Origin: Burkholderiales bacterium
GTDB lineage: Bacteria > Pseudomonadota > Gammaproteobacteria > Burkholderiales > JAEUOS01
Assembly (NCBI GenBank): GCA_016790635.1
Contig: JAEUOR010000053.1
Location: 62,001 to 126,000, forward strand
Reading direction: 5' to 3'
DNA length: 64,000 nucleotides
Made by a program: the position numbers and the translations under genes. Positions 48,796 through 57,369 of the stretch are shown in pieces. The stretch's first letter is position 1. Each line of letters starts with the position of its first letter. Below the pieces are notes generated by a model that was not told where the DNA came from, ran no database searches, and saw only the letters and a program-made list of their open reading frames with translations.

Positions 48796-49212
48796 ATGTT
48801 CAAGACCCAGGTCCTGCAATCCTTCGCCGGTTTCGACGAGTTCCTGGGCTATCTGTGCATCGCCGCCGGGCTCCTGATCCTCTTCGTCGCGCTGTACGTG
48901 CGCATCACACCGTACCGCGAGATCGCCCTCATTCGCGAAGGCAACCGCGCCGCGGCCTACAGCCTCTCCGGCACCCTCCTGGGCATGGCCATTCCGCTCG
49001 CCAGCGCCATCGAGCACAGCGTCAACCCGGTCGACATGGTCATCTGGGGCGCGATCGCACTGGCGGTGCAATTGCTGGTTTTCGTGCTTGCGCGCATGGC
49101 TTTGCCGAATGTCGCCACCGACATTCCGGCCGGCAAGGAGGCTTCCGGCCTGTTTCTCGGCGTGGTGTCGCTGGCCGGCGGCATCCTCAGCGCGGCTTGC
49201 ATGACGTACTGA
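48796..49212 (+). CDS. YjfL-like DUF350 membrane protein
   Basis: A 138-aa integral membrane protein with four helices, and the DUF350 pattern of a conserved polar segment (ITPYREIALIREGNRAAAYSLSGTLLGMAIPLASAI) followed by hydrophobic helices. It starts 7 bp after the ATP-grasp gene. DUF350 proteins travel with glutathionylspermidine-synthase-like and YjfM-like proteins in E. coli and others, and may act together on the membrane during stress. Confidence 0.85.
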   Translation: MFKTQVLQSFAGFDEFLGYLCIAAGLLILFVALYVRITPYREIALIREGNRAAAYSLSGTLLGMAIPLASAIEHSVNPVDMVIWGAIALAVQLLVFVLARMALPNVATDIPAGKEASGLFLGVVSLAGGILSAACMTY

Positions 49213-49288
49213 AAACGGCGCGGGCTGACGTCGGTGAACTGACCGCATTTCCCGTGCCCGGTCTTGTCGAGCGCGCCGACAAGAGGCC

Positions 49289-49837
49289 TCACCGCGCTTT
49301 CAGGACCGCCGGCTCCCGCGCATCGACGAACACCATGGCCAGGCGGCAGACCGCGTCGGAGCGGTTGATCCACGCGTGATTGGTGCCGCGCTGCACGACC
49401 GTGTCGCCGGCCTTGAGGGTGACCTCACCGTCATCGAGCAGCAGCACGATCTCGCCTTCCAGCACGACCACGTAGTCGACCGTGCGGGTGCGATGGATGG
49501 CCGGATGACGCGGCGCATGGCCGCGCAGAACGTCCGCGCCGATGCCGAAGTCGTTGAGCGTGGTGGCGTTGTCCGGCGCGTAGGCGACGCCCAGGCGCGG
49601 CGGGAATTCGGCGACGCGGAAGATCGTCCCGCCGTCCGGCGGCGGGACGCCGATACTGCGGGCGGCCGCATCGGCGTCGCCGTCCAGGCTGCCCGGCGTC
49701 GCGTCGCTGACCCACAGGAGCGTCGAGCCGTTGCCGGCGGCGCGCCGCACCACATGCGGCGATGGCGTGTCGTTCAAGACTGTCGAGCGACCGTCGGCGA
49801 GATGCCCGGTGACGATGCGGCGGACCGGGCGTGTCAT
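49289..49837 (-). CDS. Cupin-domain protein
   Basis: A 182-aa protein with a C-terminal cupin barrel: HRTRTVDYVVVLEGEIVLLLDDGEVTLKAGDTVVQRGTNHAWINRS gives strands C to H with one metal-binding His per motif; the first-motif His pair is degenerate (HPAIHRTRTVDY). Such proteins bind small carboxylates or act as sensors or isomerases. Its ATG overlaps the stop of the bL12-domain protein by 4 bp. Confidence 0.85.
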   Translation of the reverse strand: MTRPVRRIVTGHLADGRSTVLNDTPSPHVVRRAAGNGSTLLWVSDATPGSLDGDADAAARSIGVPPPDGGTIFRVAEFPPRLGVAYAPDNATTLNDFGIGADVLRGHAPRHPAIHRTRTVDYVVVLEGEIVLLLDDGEVTLKAGDTVVQRGTNHAWINRSDAVCRLAMVFVDAREPAVLKAR

Positions 49838-50475
49838 GTTGGGTTGCGGGCGCGTCGCGCGGCAATCGCCGCATCGACCACTGCCTTGGCCTCGGCGAGA
49901 CCCAGGCCGCGCGCGCTGCGCACGGCCTTGATCGCCATGATCGAGTCGTCGCGGTCAAGGGCGGCGCTCGCTTCGGCTGGAAGGCCGCTATCCCTGGACG
50001 CACCCGCATTCGCCCCTGTCATCCATGGTGCGCCGGGTGATATGGCGGGGGAAGATGTCATTCCGCTGGCCGGCGGTGCCGCACGGCGCGCCCGCCAGCG
50101 TCGCGCCCATACCATCAGGAGCACTGCCACCACCACCAACGGAATCCCCATGGCGACCAGGATCATGACACCGGGGTCGATACCCTTGCCCAACTGCGGG
50201 AAGAATTCGCCGACCATCCACAGGCTCGTGGCACCGGCGCCCAGTCCGGCGGCGAGCGGGAACTTGTAGCTGCCCGCCAGGTAGTCGCCGATCGCCTCGC
50301 CGTAGGTGCGACGGTCGCCGGACGACTGTGGGTCGATCTCGAGCGAGCGCTGCACCAGTTGATTGGCCTCAGCCAGGCTTACGCCCAGGCGCTCACGCAC
50401 GATGCCGACGGCTTCGACGTTGCGGCCGTCGCGCAGCGCGGCCAGTGCGGCTTCCGGAAGGGGTGTGGTGGACAT
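49834..50475 (-). CDS. Membrane protein with two bL12-C-terminal-like domains
   Basis: A 213-aa protein not assigned to a named family. A helix-hairpin of the ribosomal bL12 C-terminal type occurs twice: near 8-50 (LPEAALAALRDGRNVEAVGIVRERLGVSLAEANQLV) and near 170-208 (IMAIKAVRSARGLGLAEAKAVVDAAI). Two hydrophobic segments lie between them (about 70-95 and 105-128), then a Ser/Pro/Gly linker. The ATG at 50475 is preferred to one 18 codons upstream. It is coupled to the cupin gene. Function unknown. Confidence 0.75.
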   Translation of the reverse strand: MSTTPLPEAALAALRDGRNVEAVGIVRERLGVSLAEANQLVQRSLEIDPQSSGDRRTYGEAIGDYLAGSYKFPLAAGLGAGATSLWMVGEFFPQLGKGIDPGVMILVAMGIPLVVVAVLLMVWARRWRARRAAPPASGMTSSPAISPGAPWMTGANAGASRDSGLPAEASAALDRDDSIMAIKAVRSARGLGLAEAKAVVDAAIAARRARNPT

Positions 50476-50571
50476 GGCGCGGGTGCAAGTATGCCGCCGC
50501 GGGGCAATCTTGTGTTGGTGCATCCGCAAGTGCCGAAAAGCCAGCGCTCGATCTTTTCCGATCGACAGCGA

Positions 50572-51537
50572 TCACGACGAGTGCGCTAGTCGCAATGCGA
50601 GCTCGGCTTTGTTGTTTACGGCGAGTTTGCGATAGCAACGCGCGATGTGGTTGCGCACGGTCGATGGAGACAAGGAAAACTCCTTCGCGATCCGCGCGTT
50701 GGTTGCGCCCTGGGCGTAGCGGGCGATGATTTGGTGCTCGCGCGAGGTCAGGCCGTCCATTGCGCTGCGCCCGGCAATCTGCAAGTAGCGGAAATCCCCT
50801 TTGGCCGAGATCTGCAACTTCAACCCGCGCGTTTGCAATGACTTCGCCGAACGAATCGATTCGAGCAAGGGCTCAGGCAGCCGACTGCCTTGCCAGTCGG
50901 CCCAGCTCACGCGCAAGTCATGAACGAATCCCGGGCTCGCCTCGCGCAGAAAGCCCCGCACATCGCAAACCGCCCATCGATCGTGTTGCACGCGCTCGCC
51001 GTCGAGCACGGCGCGCAGTCGCGCGACACGATGGGCATCGGCCACGTGGGGCATCAACAACTCCTTGGACTGGCGCTCGATGTCGTTGAAGGGCTTTCTC
51101 GCGTCGTGTCGCCACAAGGTCAAGAACTCGTACAGCGACGAAACAGGCTCGACCAGCAGGGTGCCGAGCGACCATTCGATGCGATAACGCTTGCCGAGGT
51201 CGCGATAGATCTTGGTTCGGGTGAACTGCTCGCGCGTGATGAGATCGGACATATTGATGGTCGTGCCGGGATGCTCGATCAACGCGACCCGAAAAAAATC
51301 CTCATCGATATGGGGCATGTAGGCTTGCAGGATGGAATCAGCGCAATTGTGCAGATGCAGTCGATGGATCTCCATCGGCTCGGCCGCGGCATTGCCCCAC
51401 CACGCCGAATCGAAGGCGATGATCTCGTTTACCAATGCGAGCGCGCGGGGTTGGAACGCCACATAGCTCAGCTCCCGCCCCGCGCGGTGCAGTTCGAGCA
51501 TGACGCGGCTCAGTTCGGATGTGTTCAGCTTGATCAA
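50572..51537 (-). CDS. LuxR-family transcriptional regulator
   Basis: A 321-aa regulator whose last 65 residues form the LuxR-type HTH: LTSREHQIIARYAQGATNARIAKEFSLSPSTVRNHIARCYRKLAVNNKAELALRL. The N-terminal 240 residues show no receiver or autoinducer domain that can be named; they contain a GAF-like alternation of strands and helices. Signal unknown. Its start faces the PEP-CTERM gene across a 297-bp spacer, which it may control. Confidence 0.88.
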   Translation of the reverse strand: MIKLNTSELSRVMLELHRAGRELSYVAFQPRALALVNEIIAFDSAWWGNAAAEPMEIHRLHLHNCADSILQAYMPHIDEDFFRVALIEHPGTTINMSDLITREQFTRTKIYRDLGKRYRIEWSLGTLLVEPVSSLYEFLTLWRHDARKPFNDIERQSKELLMPHVADAHRVARLRAVLDGERVQHDRWAVCDVRGFLREASPGFVHDLRVSWADWQGSRLPEPLLESIRSAKSLQTRGLKLQISAKGDFRYLQIAGRSAMDGLTSREHQIIARYAQGATNARIAKEFSLSPSTVRNHIARCYRKLAVNNKAELALRLAHSS

Positions 51538-51834
51538 TTGTCGGACGCTCGAAGTGAGGGCGGTGATGCAAAGGTGAGTGAAGACGACTAAAGACTATGG
51601 GAAAGTTGCTTCAACCTGCCAGCCAGGCACCATGCACCGCGTAGTGCAAACGTATCAGGTTTCGACTTTACAGCCGGAACCAGGTCGCACCGAGGCATGG
51701 TCGGAGCATGCGCGCGGGGTGGTCCGCAACCCCCGCGTATCGTATTGAATTGTCGAATGATTTCGGGGCCGCCCCAGCAAGCTGCCAACTATGGTCTGAA
51801 GCTTGCTTGTAAGCGCGCAAAGGACGATCCAACC

Positions 51835-52740
51835 ATGCACGCGAAAACAAAGCTACTGACCGTCGTCTTGGCCGCCTGCCTTGCCCCGGCTGCCAACGCT
51901 TCGACAAGCATCGACTTGACCCAGGCGGATTTCTCGACCTGGAGCCTGCATGGTTTCGCCGCCTATGGCAACAATGGCGTGAGCGGCGGCATGCAGCATC
52001 ACTTGCTGAGATTGACGACGCATGGAACCGGCGGCAGCGCCGGCGCGGCTTTCGCACCCTCGAGCGCGCTGATCAATTTCAATCAGCCGTTCACGGTCAA
52101 TTTCAACTTTTTCATGGTTCCGGGTGTGGAGTTGCAAGGCGACGGCATGACGTTCGTGATGACCGGGACCAACCCAACGGCCGACCCGGTCTTCAGCACG
52201 CCCGGAATGGACATGGGTGGTTCGGGTGGATCCGGTTTGGGTTATGGCGGAACCAGCCCCGGGAGTTACGCATTCGCGATCGACACGTTTCACTTCTCGG
52301 GCCAGCCGGTGTCCCCGAGTATCCAGATACTGAAAGACGGATCGGTGACGCCGATCGCGTTCACCGAAACCGGAGTAGGCGACATACGGGATCCCGGCTT
52401 TTTCCAGTGGCAAGGCCAAGTCGCGTATGCGCCCTCGGGAAACAACGATGAAACGGGGATGCTGACCGGAACGATCAACCAGTTCGTCGGGAGCCTCTCT
52501 TTCAGCGTTTCCGCGCCGGTCGATTGGACCGGCGTGTCGGCGCCGCAATTCGACGCAGGCAGCGGTAACTATCTGGGTCGCGCGGTATTCATCGGATTCA
52601 CTGCCGGGAACGGACTGGCCGACGACGGCCACTTCGTATCTTCAGTGACTCCTGTCCCCGAAGCCGAGACCTGGGCGATGCTGTTGGCGGGTCTTGGCGT
52701 CGTCGGTTGGAGCGCGCGCCCACGCGTGCGCAGCGCGTAA
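51835..52740 (+). CDS. PEP-CTERM-anchored legume-lectin-like secreted protein
   Basis: A 301-aa exported protein. Signal peptide 1-22 (AACLAPAANA), then a Gly/Ser-rich beta-sandwich resembling legume-lectin-type domains (FTVNFNFFMVPGVELQGDGMTFVM; SYAFAIDTFHF). The C-terminus is a PEP-CTERM sorting signal: VPEAETWAMLLAGLGVVGW followed by an Arg-rich tail, with PEA in place of PEP. Such proteins are cut and anchored by an exosortase and often belong to exopolysaccharide matrix. No exosortase gene is in the window. Confidence 0.87.
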   Translation: MHAKTKLLTVVLAACLAPAANASTSIDLTQADFSTWSLHGFAAYGNNGVSGGMQHHLLRLTTHGTGGSAGAAFAPSSALINFNQPFTVNFNFFMVPGVELQGDGMTFVMTGTNPTADPVFSTPGMDMGGSGGSGLGYGGTSPGSYAFAIDTFHFSGQPVSPSIQILKDGSVTPIAFTETGVGDIRDPGFFQWQGQVAYAPSGNNDETGMLTGTINQFVGSLSFSVSAPVDWTGVSAPQFDAGSGNYLGRAVFIGFTAGNGLADDGHFVSSVTPVPEAETWAMLLAGLGVVGWSARPRVRSA

Positions 52741-52765
52741 GGCCCCGCCGGCAGCGCGGCGCGCT

Positions 52766-52817
52766 TCAGGCTGGCGCCGGCCTTCTGGGCGCTGGATACA
52801 CCGGTGGTATTGAAGCG
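52766..52817 (-). pseudogene. Remnant of a CHAT-domain gene
   Basis: These 52 bases match 54060-54111, inside the large CHAT gene, at about four of five positions and in the same orientation. The minus strand reads NTTGVSSAQKAGASLKRA, against ITTGVFSAQKADPTLSRA in the intact protein, just before its C-terminal end. No start, stop or wider similarity remains, so it is a decayed fragment left by duplication or rearrangement around the DUF808 gene. Confidence 0.65.
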
Positions 52818-52830
52818 ATCTGTGCGATGA

Positions 52831-52932
52831 TCGAGCGCATGCCTCTTTGAGCGCCTGTCGCGCGACACGTTGATGCGCGTGGCGGTGGCCGGGTTGATCG
52901 TCACCGGCGCCGCGCTCGCGATGCGCGCCTGA
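52831..52932 (+). pseudogene. Possible 3' remnant of a membrane-protein gene
   Basis: A frame without start reads ACLFERLSRDTLMRVAVAGL then IVTGAALAMRA and a stop at 52930-52932; it looks like the last transmembrane segment and tail of a larger permease or TauE/SafE-type protein. An in-frame stop lies about 30 codons upstream. The rest of the spacer 52741-52959 shows no gene. Confidence 0.4.
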
Positions 52933-52959
52933 CAGATGAGTTCCTGAAGGAGGATCCCG

Positions 52960-53880
52960 ATGGCCTTCGGCAGCCTGCTCGCCCTGCTCGACGACATCGC
53001 CACGGTGTTGGACGACGTGGCGGTGCTGACCAAGGTCGCCACCAAGAAGACCGCCGGCGTGCTCGGCGACGACCTCGCGCTGAACGCGCAGCAGGTGTCC
53101 GGCGTGCGCGCCGAGCGCGAGCTGCCGGTGGTGTGGGCGGTGGCGAAGGGCTCGCTGGTGAACAAGGCGATCCTGGTGCCGGCGGCGCTTGCGATCAGCG
53201 CGTTCGCGCCCTGGGCGGTGACGCCGCTCCTGATGCTCGGCGGCGCTTTCCTGTGCTACGAGGGTTTCGAGAAGATCGTCCACCTGCTCGCCGGCCACGA
53301 GGAGGGTGGCGCGAACCACGCGGTGCTGACGCGCGCGCTCGCCGACCCGGGGGCCGACTTCATGGCGCTTGAAAGGGAGAAGGTCAAGGGCGCGGTCCGC
53401 ACCGACTTCATCCTGTCGGCCGAGATCATCGTCATCGCCCTGGGCACCGTGTCGGCCGCGCCTTTCGGCACGCGCGTCGCGGTGCTGGTCAGCATCGCGG
53501 CCCTGATGACGGTGGGGGTCTACGGCCTCGTGGCCGGCATCGTCAAGCTGGACGACGCCGGTTTATGGCTGGCCAAGAAGCAAGGCGCGCTGCGGTCCCT
53601 CGGCAAGGCGATCCTGCTTGCCGCGCCCTGGCTGATGAAGAGCCTGTCGGCCGCCGGCATGGCGGCGATGTTCCTGGTCGGCGGCGGCATCCTCTCGCAC
53701 GGCATCCTGCCGCTGCACCACTGGGTGGAGGAGACGGCGAAAGCGCTGGGCGGCGTCGGCGGTGCGCTGCTGCCGTTCGCGGCCGATGCAGTGGTGGGGA
53801 TCGTGGCGGGCGCAGTGGTGCTGGCCGGGGTCACGCTCGCGGCGCGGCTCTTGCCAAAGCGGGGAGGAGGGGCCCGCTGA
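52960..53880 (+). CDS. DUF808 family (YedI-like) inner-membrane protein
   Basis: A 306-aa polytopic membrane protein with the DUF808 start [41 protein letters not shown] and the block [17 protein letters not shown], matching E. coli YedI in layout. Five to six helices fill the remainder. Function unknown. GAAGGAGG is well placed before the ATG. It is bracketed by the CHAT remnant upstream and the intact CHAT gene (convergent) 39 bp downstream. Confidence 0.9.
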   Translation: MAFGSLLALLDDIATVLDDVAVLTKVATKKTAGVLGDDLALNAQQVSGVRAERELPVVWAVAKGSLVNKAILVPAALAISAFAPWAVTPLLMLGGAFLCYEGFEKIVHLLAGHEEGGANHAVLTRALADPGADFMALEREKVKGAVRTDFILSAEIIVIALGTVSAAPFGTRVAVLVSIAALMTVGVYGLVAGIVKLDDAGLWLAKKQGALRSLGKAILLAAPWLMKSLSAAGMAAMFLVGGGILSHGILPLHHWVEETAKALGGVGGALLPFAADAVVGIVAGAVVLAGVTLAARLLPKRGGGAR

Positions 53881-53919
53881 TGATCTGGCCCCGGCTTCGC
53901 GGATCGGCGCAAGCCCGGA

Positions 53920-56900
53920 TCAGTTGCCGTCACCCACCAGCATGAACGGCGCCCAGAAGAGCGGGTGGGCGTACGCATAAGCGGGGCGTCCGTCGGGTAG
54001 CTTTGCTTCTCCCTTGTCGATCAGTGCGAGCAGCGTCCTGCGCAGTGCCTCGGCACGACTCAGGGTGGGGTCGGCCTTCTGGGCACTGAATACCCCGGTG
54101 GTGATGAGGCGGGCCGAGACAGTCTCCACCGGCCAGTTCGACACCAGGAGCGAGCGTGTCCCGGCGTAGAAAAAGGCCCGCCCCAGTCCCGACAAGGCTT
54201 CGGCACCCTCGGCCGCGCCGCCTGCGGTGTTGCACGCTGAGAGCACCACCCAGTCGGCGTCCAGGCGCAATCCCAGGATCTCTTCTGCGGTCAGGAGACC
54301 GTCGCCCTCGACACCGGCGACCTCGGGGGCCGACAAGGCGAGTGCCGGTTGATTGAGGCCGTCGAGTTCACCCGGCATGAGACCGTGGGTGGCGAACATC
54401 ACGATGCGCTTGTTGCGCAGGTCACGCCGCTTGACCTCGCTTTCGTTGGCCTGCGCCCCCAGGAGGACCTCGGGATTGGCAGCCGGCCCGAGAAGCGTGG
54501 CGATCTCGCGGATCTCTTCAGCGGTGTCGGGCAGGCGAGCCAGCTGTGCCAGGCGCGCGCTGTTGACTTGGTCGAGCCGGCCGGGCGTGCGCAGGGCGAC
54601 CTGCCCGCCGCGCGCAGCCAGCACCGCGGCAGGGGCCGGTCCGGGCCCGCTCTGGCCGGCCTGCGCCGCCTGCTCGCGGCTGAACCAGGGATCCCCCACG
54701 CCGAAGAAGCTCACCTGCCGGTCCGATCGCGCCGGCAGGGCGCGCAGGGTGGTGAGCGCGTTGACCGTCGGCACCTGCGTGATGGCGTGTTTGCGCAGCA
54801 GGAACGCCGTTTCGCGATTGCCGGCGAACCAGACCGCCTCCGGCCCTTCCGGCTTGGGCGCGGCCGTGGGCAGCATCGCCATCGGCAGAGAGGCCAGGCT
54901 GCCATTGGCCACCACGATGAGGTGCCTGGCGCCTGCGAAGGCAGCTTCCACGGGCTTGAGTAACTTCTCGTAGAGGCCGTAGGCCGCGTCTGCGGCGAAA
55001 TTCGGCACTTCGGTAAGGCCGCGCACGTAGGGGTCGACCGTGCGCCGCACCCGTTCGACCTCCGCGTCGAGGCTTGCGCGGTCCATCGCCACCGCCCGCA
55101 TGACCGGATCGCCGGTCTTGGGCAAGACCCATACAAACTGGGCGCGCTCGCCGGAGTAAATGGAGATCAGAGCCTCGCCGTCGCGCAGCGCAGCCCGCGC
55201 CTGTTCGATCGAGGCCGGGCGCGGCGCGATGAGGTTGGCGTAGGAAGGAAAGCGCTTGGCGATGTCGGCCGCGAGGGCTGCCTGCTCGGCCGCGACGGTC
55301 TGGATGCGTGCGCGCATGTCGGCAACGAGTTTGGGAAGTTGCTGGTCGGCCGGGGCGGACAACTGCTGGGACAAGAACTGATAGAGCCTGGTCAGTTCGC
55401 GGCCGAGGTCCTGCTCCTTGCGCACCGCTTCAACGAAGGCTGGATCAGCCGTGGCGCGTGCGGCCGACTGGGCCAATGCCTGTTGTACGGTGCCGGTGCG
55501 CGCCAGGTCGGCGGCTGCGAAGCCTTCCGCGATCAGGAACGCCGGGTCGATACGGCCGGCGCCTTCCGCCTCTTGCAACTCAACCAGCAGCCCGATGTAC
55601 TCCTCGATGATCGCCGCCTGCAGCACCTTGCTGAACGAGGACCCCAGGCTGTCCTGCGTGCGTCCGCGCGCATCGACCATGACCTGCACGGCCGTCCGGA
55701 AGGCTTCGAGCGCCTCCTGCTTGCGACCGCTTGCGCGCAGCGCGGCCGCGTAGGCACCGCGCGCTTCAGCCGTCTGCACGTGGCCGGCGCCGAGCGCGCC
55801 TTCGCGGCGCTTCAGCAGCGCGTCGCCAGCCGAGACGGCCTCCGCGCCGCGATTGAGGCGCGTGAGCGCAATCACATACGCCGGACCAATGCTGAGCGCA
55901 CCGGACGCGCTGTCAGCGATGCGCGCTCCCTGCCGGACCGCATCGGCATAGGCCCCGCGAACAAAAAGCGTCGCCGCGTAGACCGATCGCGAGTCGGCCA
56001 AGAAATTGCCACTGTCGTCCGCACCTGAGGACTCCAGGCTGCGCACCGCCTCGCGGGACAGCCATTCGCTGTCGCCGAAGCGACCTTGTTTCGCATACAG
56101 ATCGGCCAGGCGTGTCAGTACCGCTGCGGTTTGAGGAGACTCCCGGCCATAGTGCTTGAGCACGCGATCGGCCTGCTCACGCAACATCAACTCCGCTTCG
56201 GCGATGCGACCCTGGTTGGCGAGGTTCTGAGCAAGACGCGTCGTACATAGCTCGCGGACTCGATTCGCACCCTCGGCGGGAGTAACGTTGGCGACCCCCA
56301 GGGCAGCAGACCGTCGCGGTGCGATAGGCAGGTCTGCGATGAAATGATCAATAGACTTGCGAAATGGGGTCTCGGCATCCGTTAGTCGATCCAGATCGCT
56401 CAACCATGTTCCGCGAGCGCATTCAAAGAGCCCGGACCACCAGTGACGAAACCAGTGGGCTGGTCCCGCAAGCGGAATATGCGACATGGCCTCCCAATGC
56501 AGGCGCTCGCCGTCCGAAAAAGCTTTTGCCGATTCCGCCGCCAGGCCGGCGCGGGCCTGGATGAACGCGCGGTTCCAATGCACGGTCGTAGGGAGGTGAA
56601 CGTACGGCTTGAGATCAATCACTCTCTGGCCGAGAGTTTCACTTGCAAGATAATTTCCATACGCCCGCTCGACACCCGACAGGTCGAGGGCGTGACGCGC
56701 TTCATTGGCAGTTCCACGCGACGCTTCGAACACCTTGCGGCGCGACTCGAGTTGCGCGCTGGCCATGCCAAGTTCTTCGGCAGCAGCGGCTCGACGCAAG
56801 TGGAAGGCGATGAAAGCTGTCGTGCTGGCGCTTGCAGGCTCCGGCTCTTCGACCACGCGCTTCAATTCCGCGATGCGCTCCGGGCGCGGCTTGACCGACT

Positions 56901-57033
56901 CAATCTGTGCGATCAGGTCCTTGATCGACTTTGGAGGCGGGCTTGCAGCCACAGGCTGCGCATGCGTCACGGATGCCAATGGCAGGGCTGTGACCAGGGC
57001 GAAAAGGCTGGCAGCAAGGTAGCGCTTGAACAC
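53920..57033 (-). CDS. Exported TPR-CHAT putative caspase-like peptidase
   Basis: A 1037-aa protein: signal peptide (FKRYLAASLFALVTALPLASVTHAQ, about 2-26), a long helical TPR-like array (about 40-560; repeats such as AAVLTRLADLYAKQGRFGDSEWLSREAV) and a C-terminal CHAT domain (about 690-1035). The predicted catalytic dyad is H883 in FATHGLMPGEL and C934 in VLSACNTAGG, at the usual spacing. CHAT proteins are C11/caspase-like peptidases, often activated by partner effectors; export to the periplasm is unusual in defence settings. Start GTG 57033 gives the signal peptide; an ATG 40 codons upstream adds Arg-rich residues with no signal. Likely monocistronic. Confidence 0.88.
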   Translation of the reverse strand: MFKRYLAASLFALVTALPLASVTHAQPVAASPPPKSIKDLIAQIESVKPRPERIAELKRVVEEPEPASASTTAFIAFHLRRAAAAEELGMASAQLESRRKVFEASRGTANEARHALDLSGVERAYGNYLASETLGQRVIDLKPYVHLPTTVHWNRAFIQARAGLAAESAKAFSDGERLHWEAMSHIPLAGPAHWFRHWWSGLFECARGTWLSDLDRLTDAETPFRKSIDHFIADLPIAPRRSAALGVANVTPAEGANRVRELCTTRLAQNLANQGRIAEAELMLREQADRVLKHYGRESPQTAAVLTRLADLYAKQGRFGDSEWLSREAVRSLESSGADDSGNFLADSRSVYAATLFVRGAYADAVRQGARIADSASGALSIGPAYVIALTRLNRGAEAVSAGDALLKRREGALGAGHVQTAEARGAYAAALRASGRKQEALEAFRTAVQVMVDARGRTQDSLGSSFSKVLQAAIIEEYIGLLVELQEAEGAGRIDPAFLIAEGFAAADLARTGTVQQALAQSAARATADPAFVEAVRKEQDLGRELTRLYQFLSQQLSAPADQQLPKLVADMRARIQTVAAEQAALAADIAKRFPSYANLIAPRPASIEQARAALRDGEALISIYSGERAQFVWVLPKTGDPVMRAVAMDRASLDAEVERVRRTVDPYVRGLTEVPNFAADAAYGLYEKLLKPVEAAFAGARHLIVVANGSLASLPMAMLPTAAPKPEGPEAVWFAGNRETAFLLRKHAITQVPTVNALTTLRALPARSDRQVSFFGVGDPWFSREQAAQAGQSGPGPAPAAVLAARGGQVALRTPGRLDQVNSARLAQLARLPDTAEEIREIATLLGPAANPEVLLGAQANESEVKRRDLRNKRIVMFATHGLMPGELDGLNQPALALSAPEVAGVEGDGLLTAEEILGLRLDADWVVLSACNTAGGAAEGAEALSGLGRAFFYAGTRSLLVSNWPVETVSARLITTGVFSAQKADPTLSRAEALRRTLLALIDKGEAKLPDGRPAYAYAHPLFWAPFMLVGDGN

Positions 57034-57369
57034 TTTCGTCTCTAATCGGTCAAGCGGCGGTCCAGCTGGATTCGTCCCGCGCGAACCCTGCTTCACGCGG
57101 GCGGATCGGCTCCGGCTGTGGCTACGCATCAGATGCCGCGGACATCGGGACACTATCGCAGCGGGGTTGGCAAATCAAGACGGCGAGCGCGGCGGGGCTC
57201 AGGCAGGCAGGGACAGGTGGGTGAGGATGTATCAGCGCCGGGTGGCTCGACCATGCCATGACATGACGTGCTGACAATTGGCACGATCATGCTAACGTTC
57301 GAGCATGCCCATGGCTCTTGCGCTCATCCCGGATAGCCAGTCGCGCATCCATCGCCGGCCGAGGGCGGC
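57034..57369. other. 336-bp intergenic region without a gene
   Basis: Separates the divergent CHAT and SAF-dehydrogenase genes and should hold both promoters. An inverted repeat CATGCT-N8-AGCATG lies at 57288-57307, around AACGTT. A sigma-54-like TGGCACG at 57279 has the wrong spacing to its GC. No RNA gene or repeat family was recognised. Confidence 0.5.

Noticed and set aside
51609..51624. Minus-strand sigma-54-like TGGCTGG...TTGAA before the LuxR gene
   Set aside because: The invariant GC of the -12 element is replaced by GA and the -24 box is degenerate.
57279..57292. Sigma-54 promoter (TGGCACG...GC)
   Set aside because: GG and GC are separated by 9 bases rather than the nearly invariant 10.
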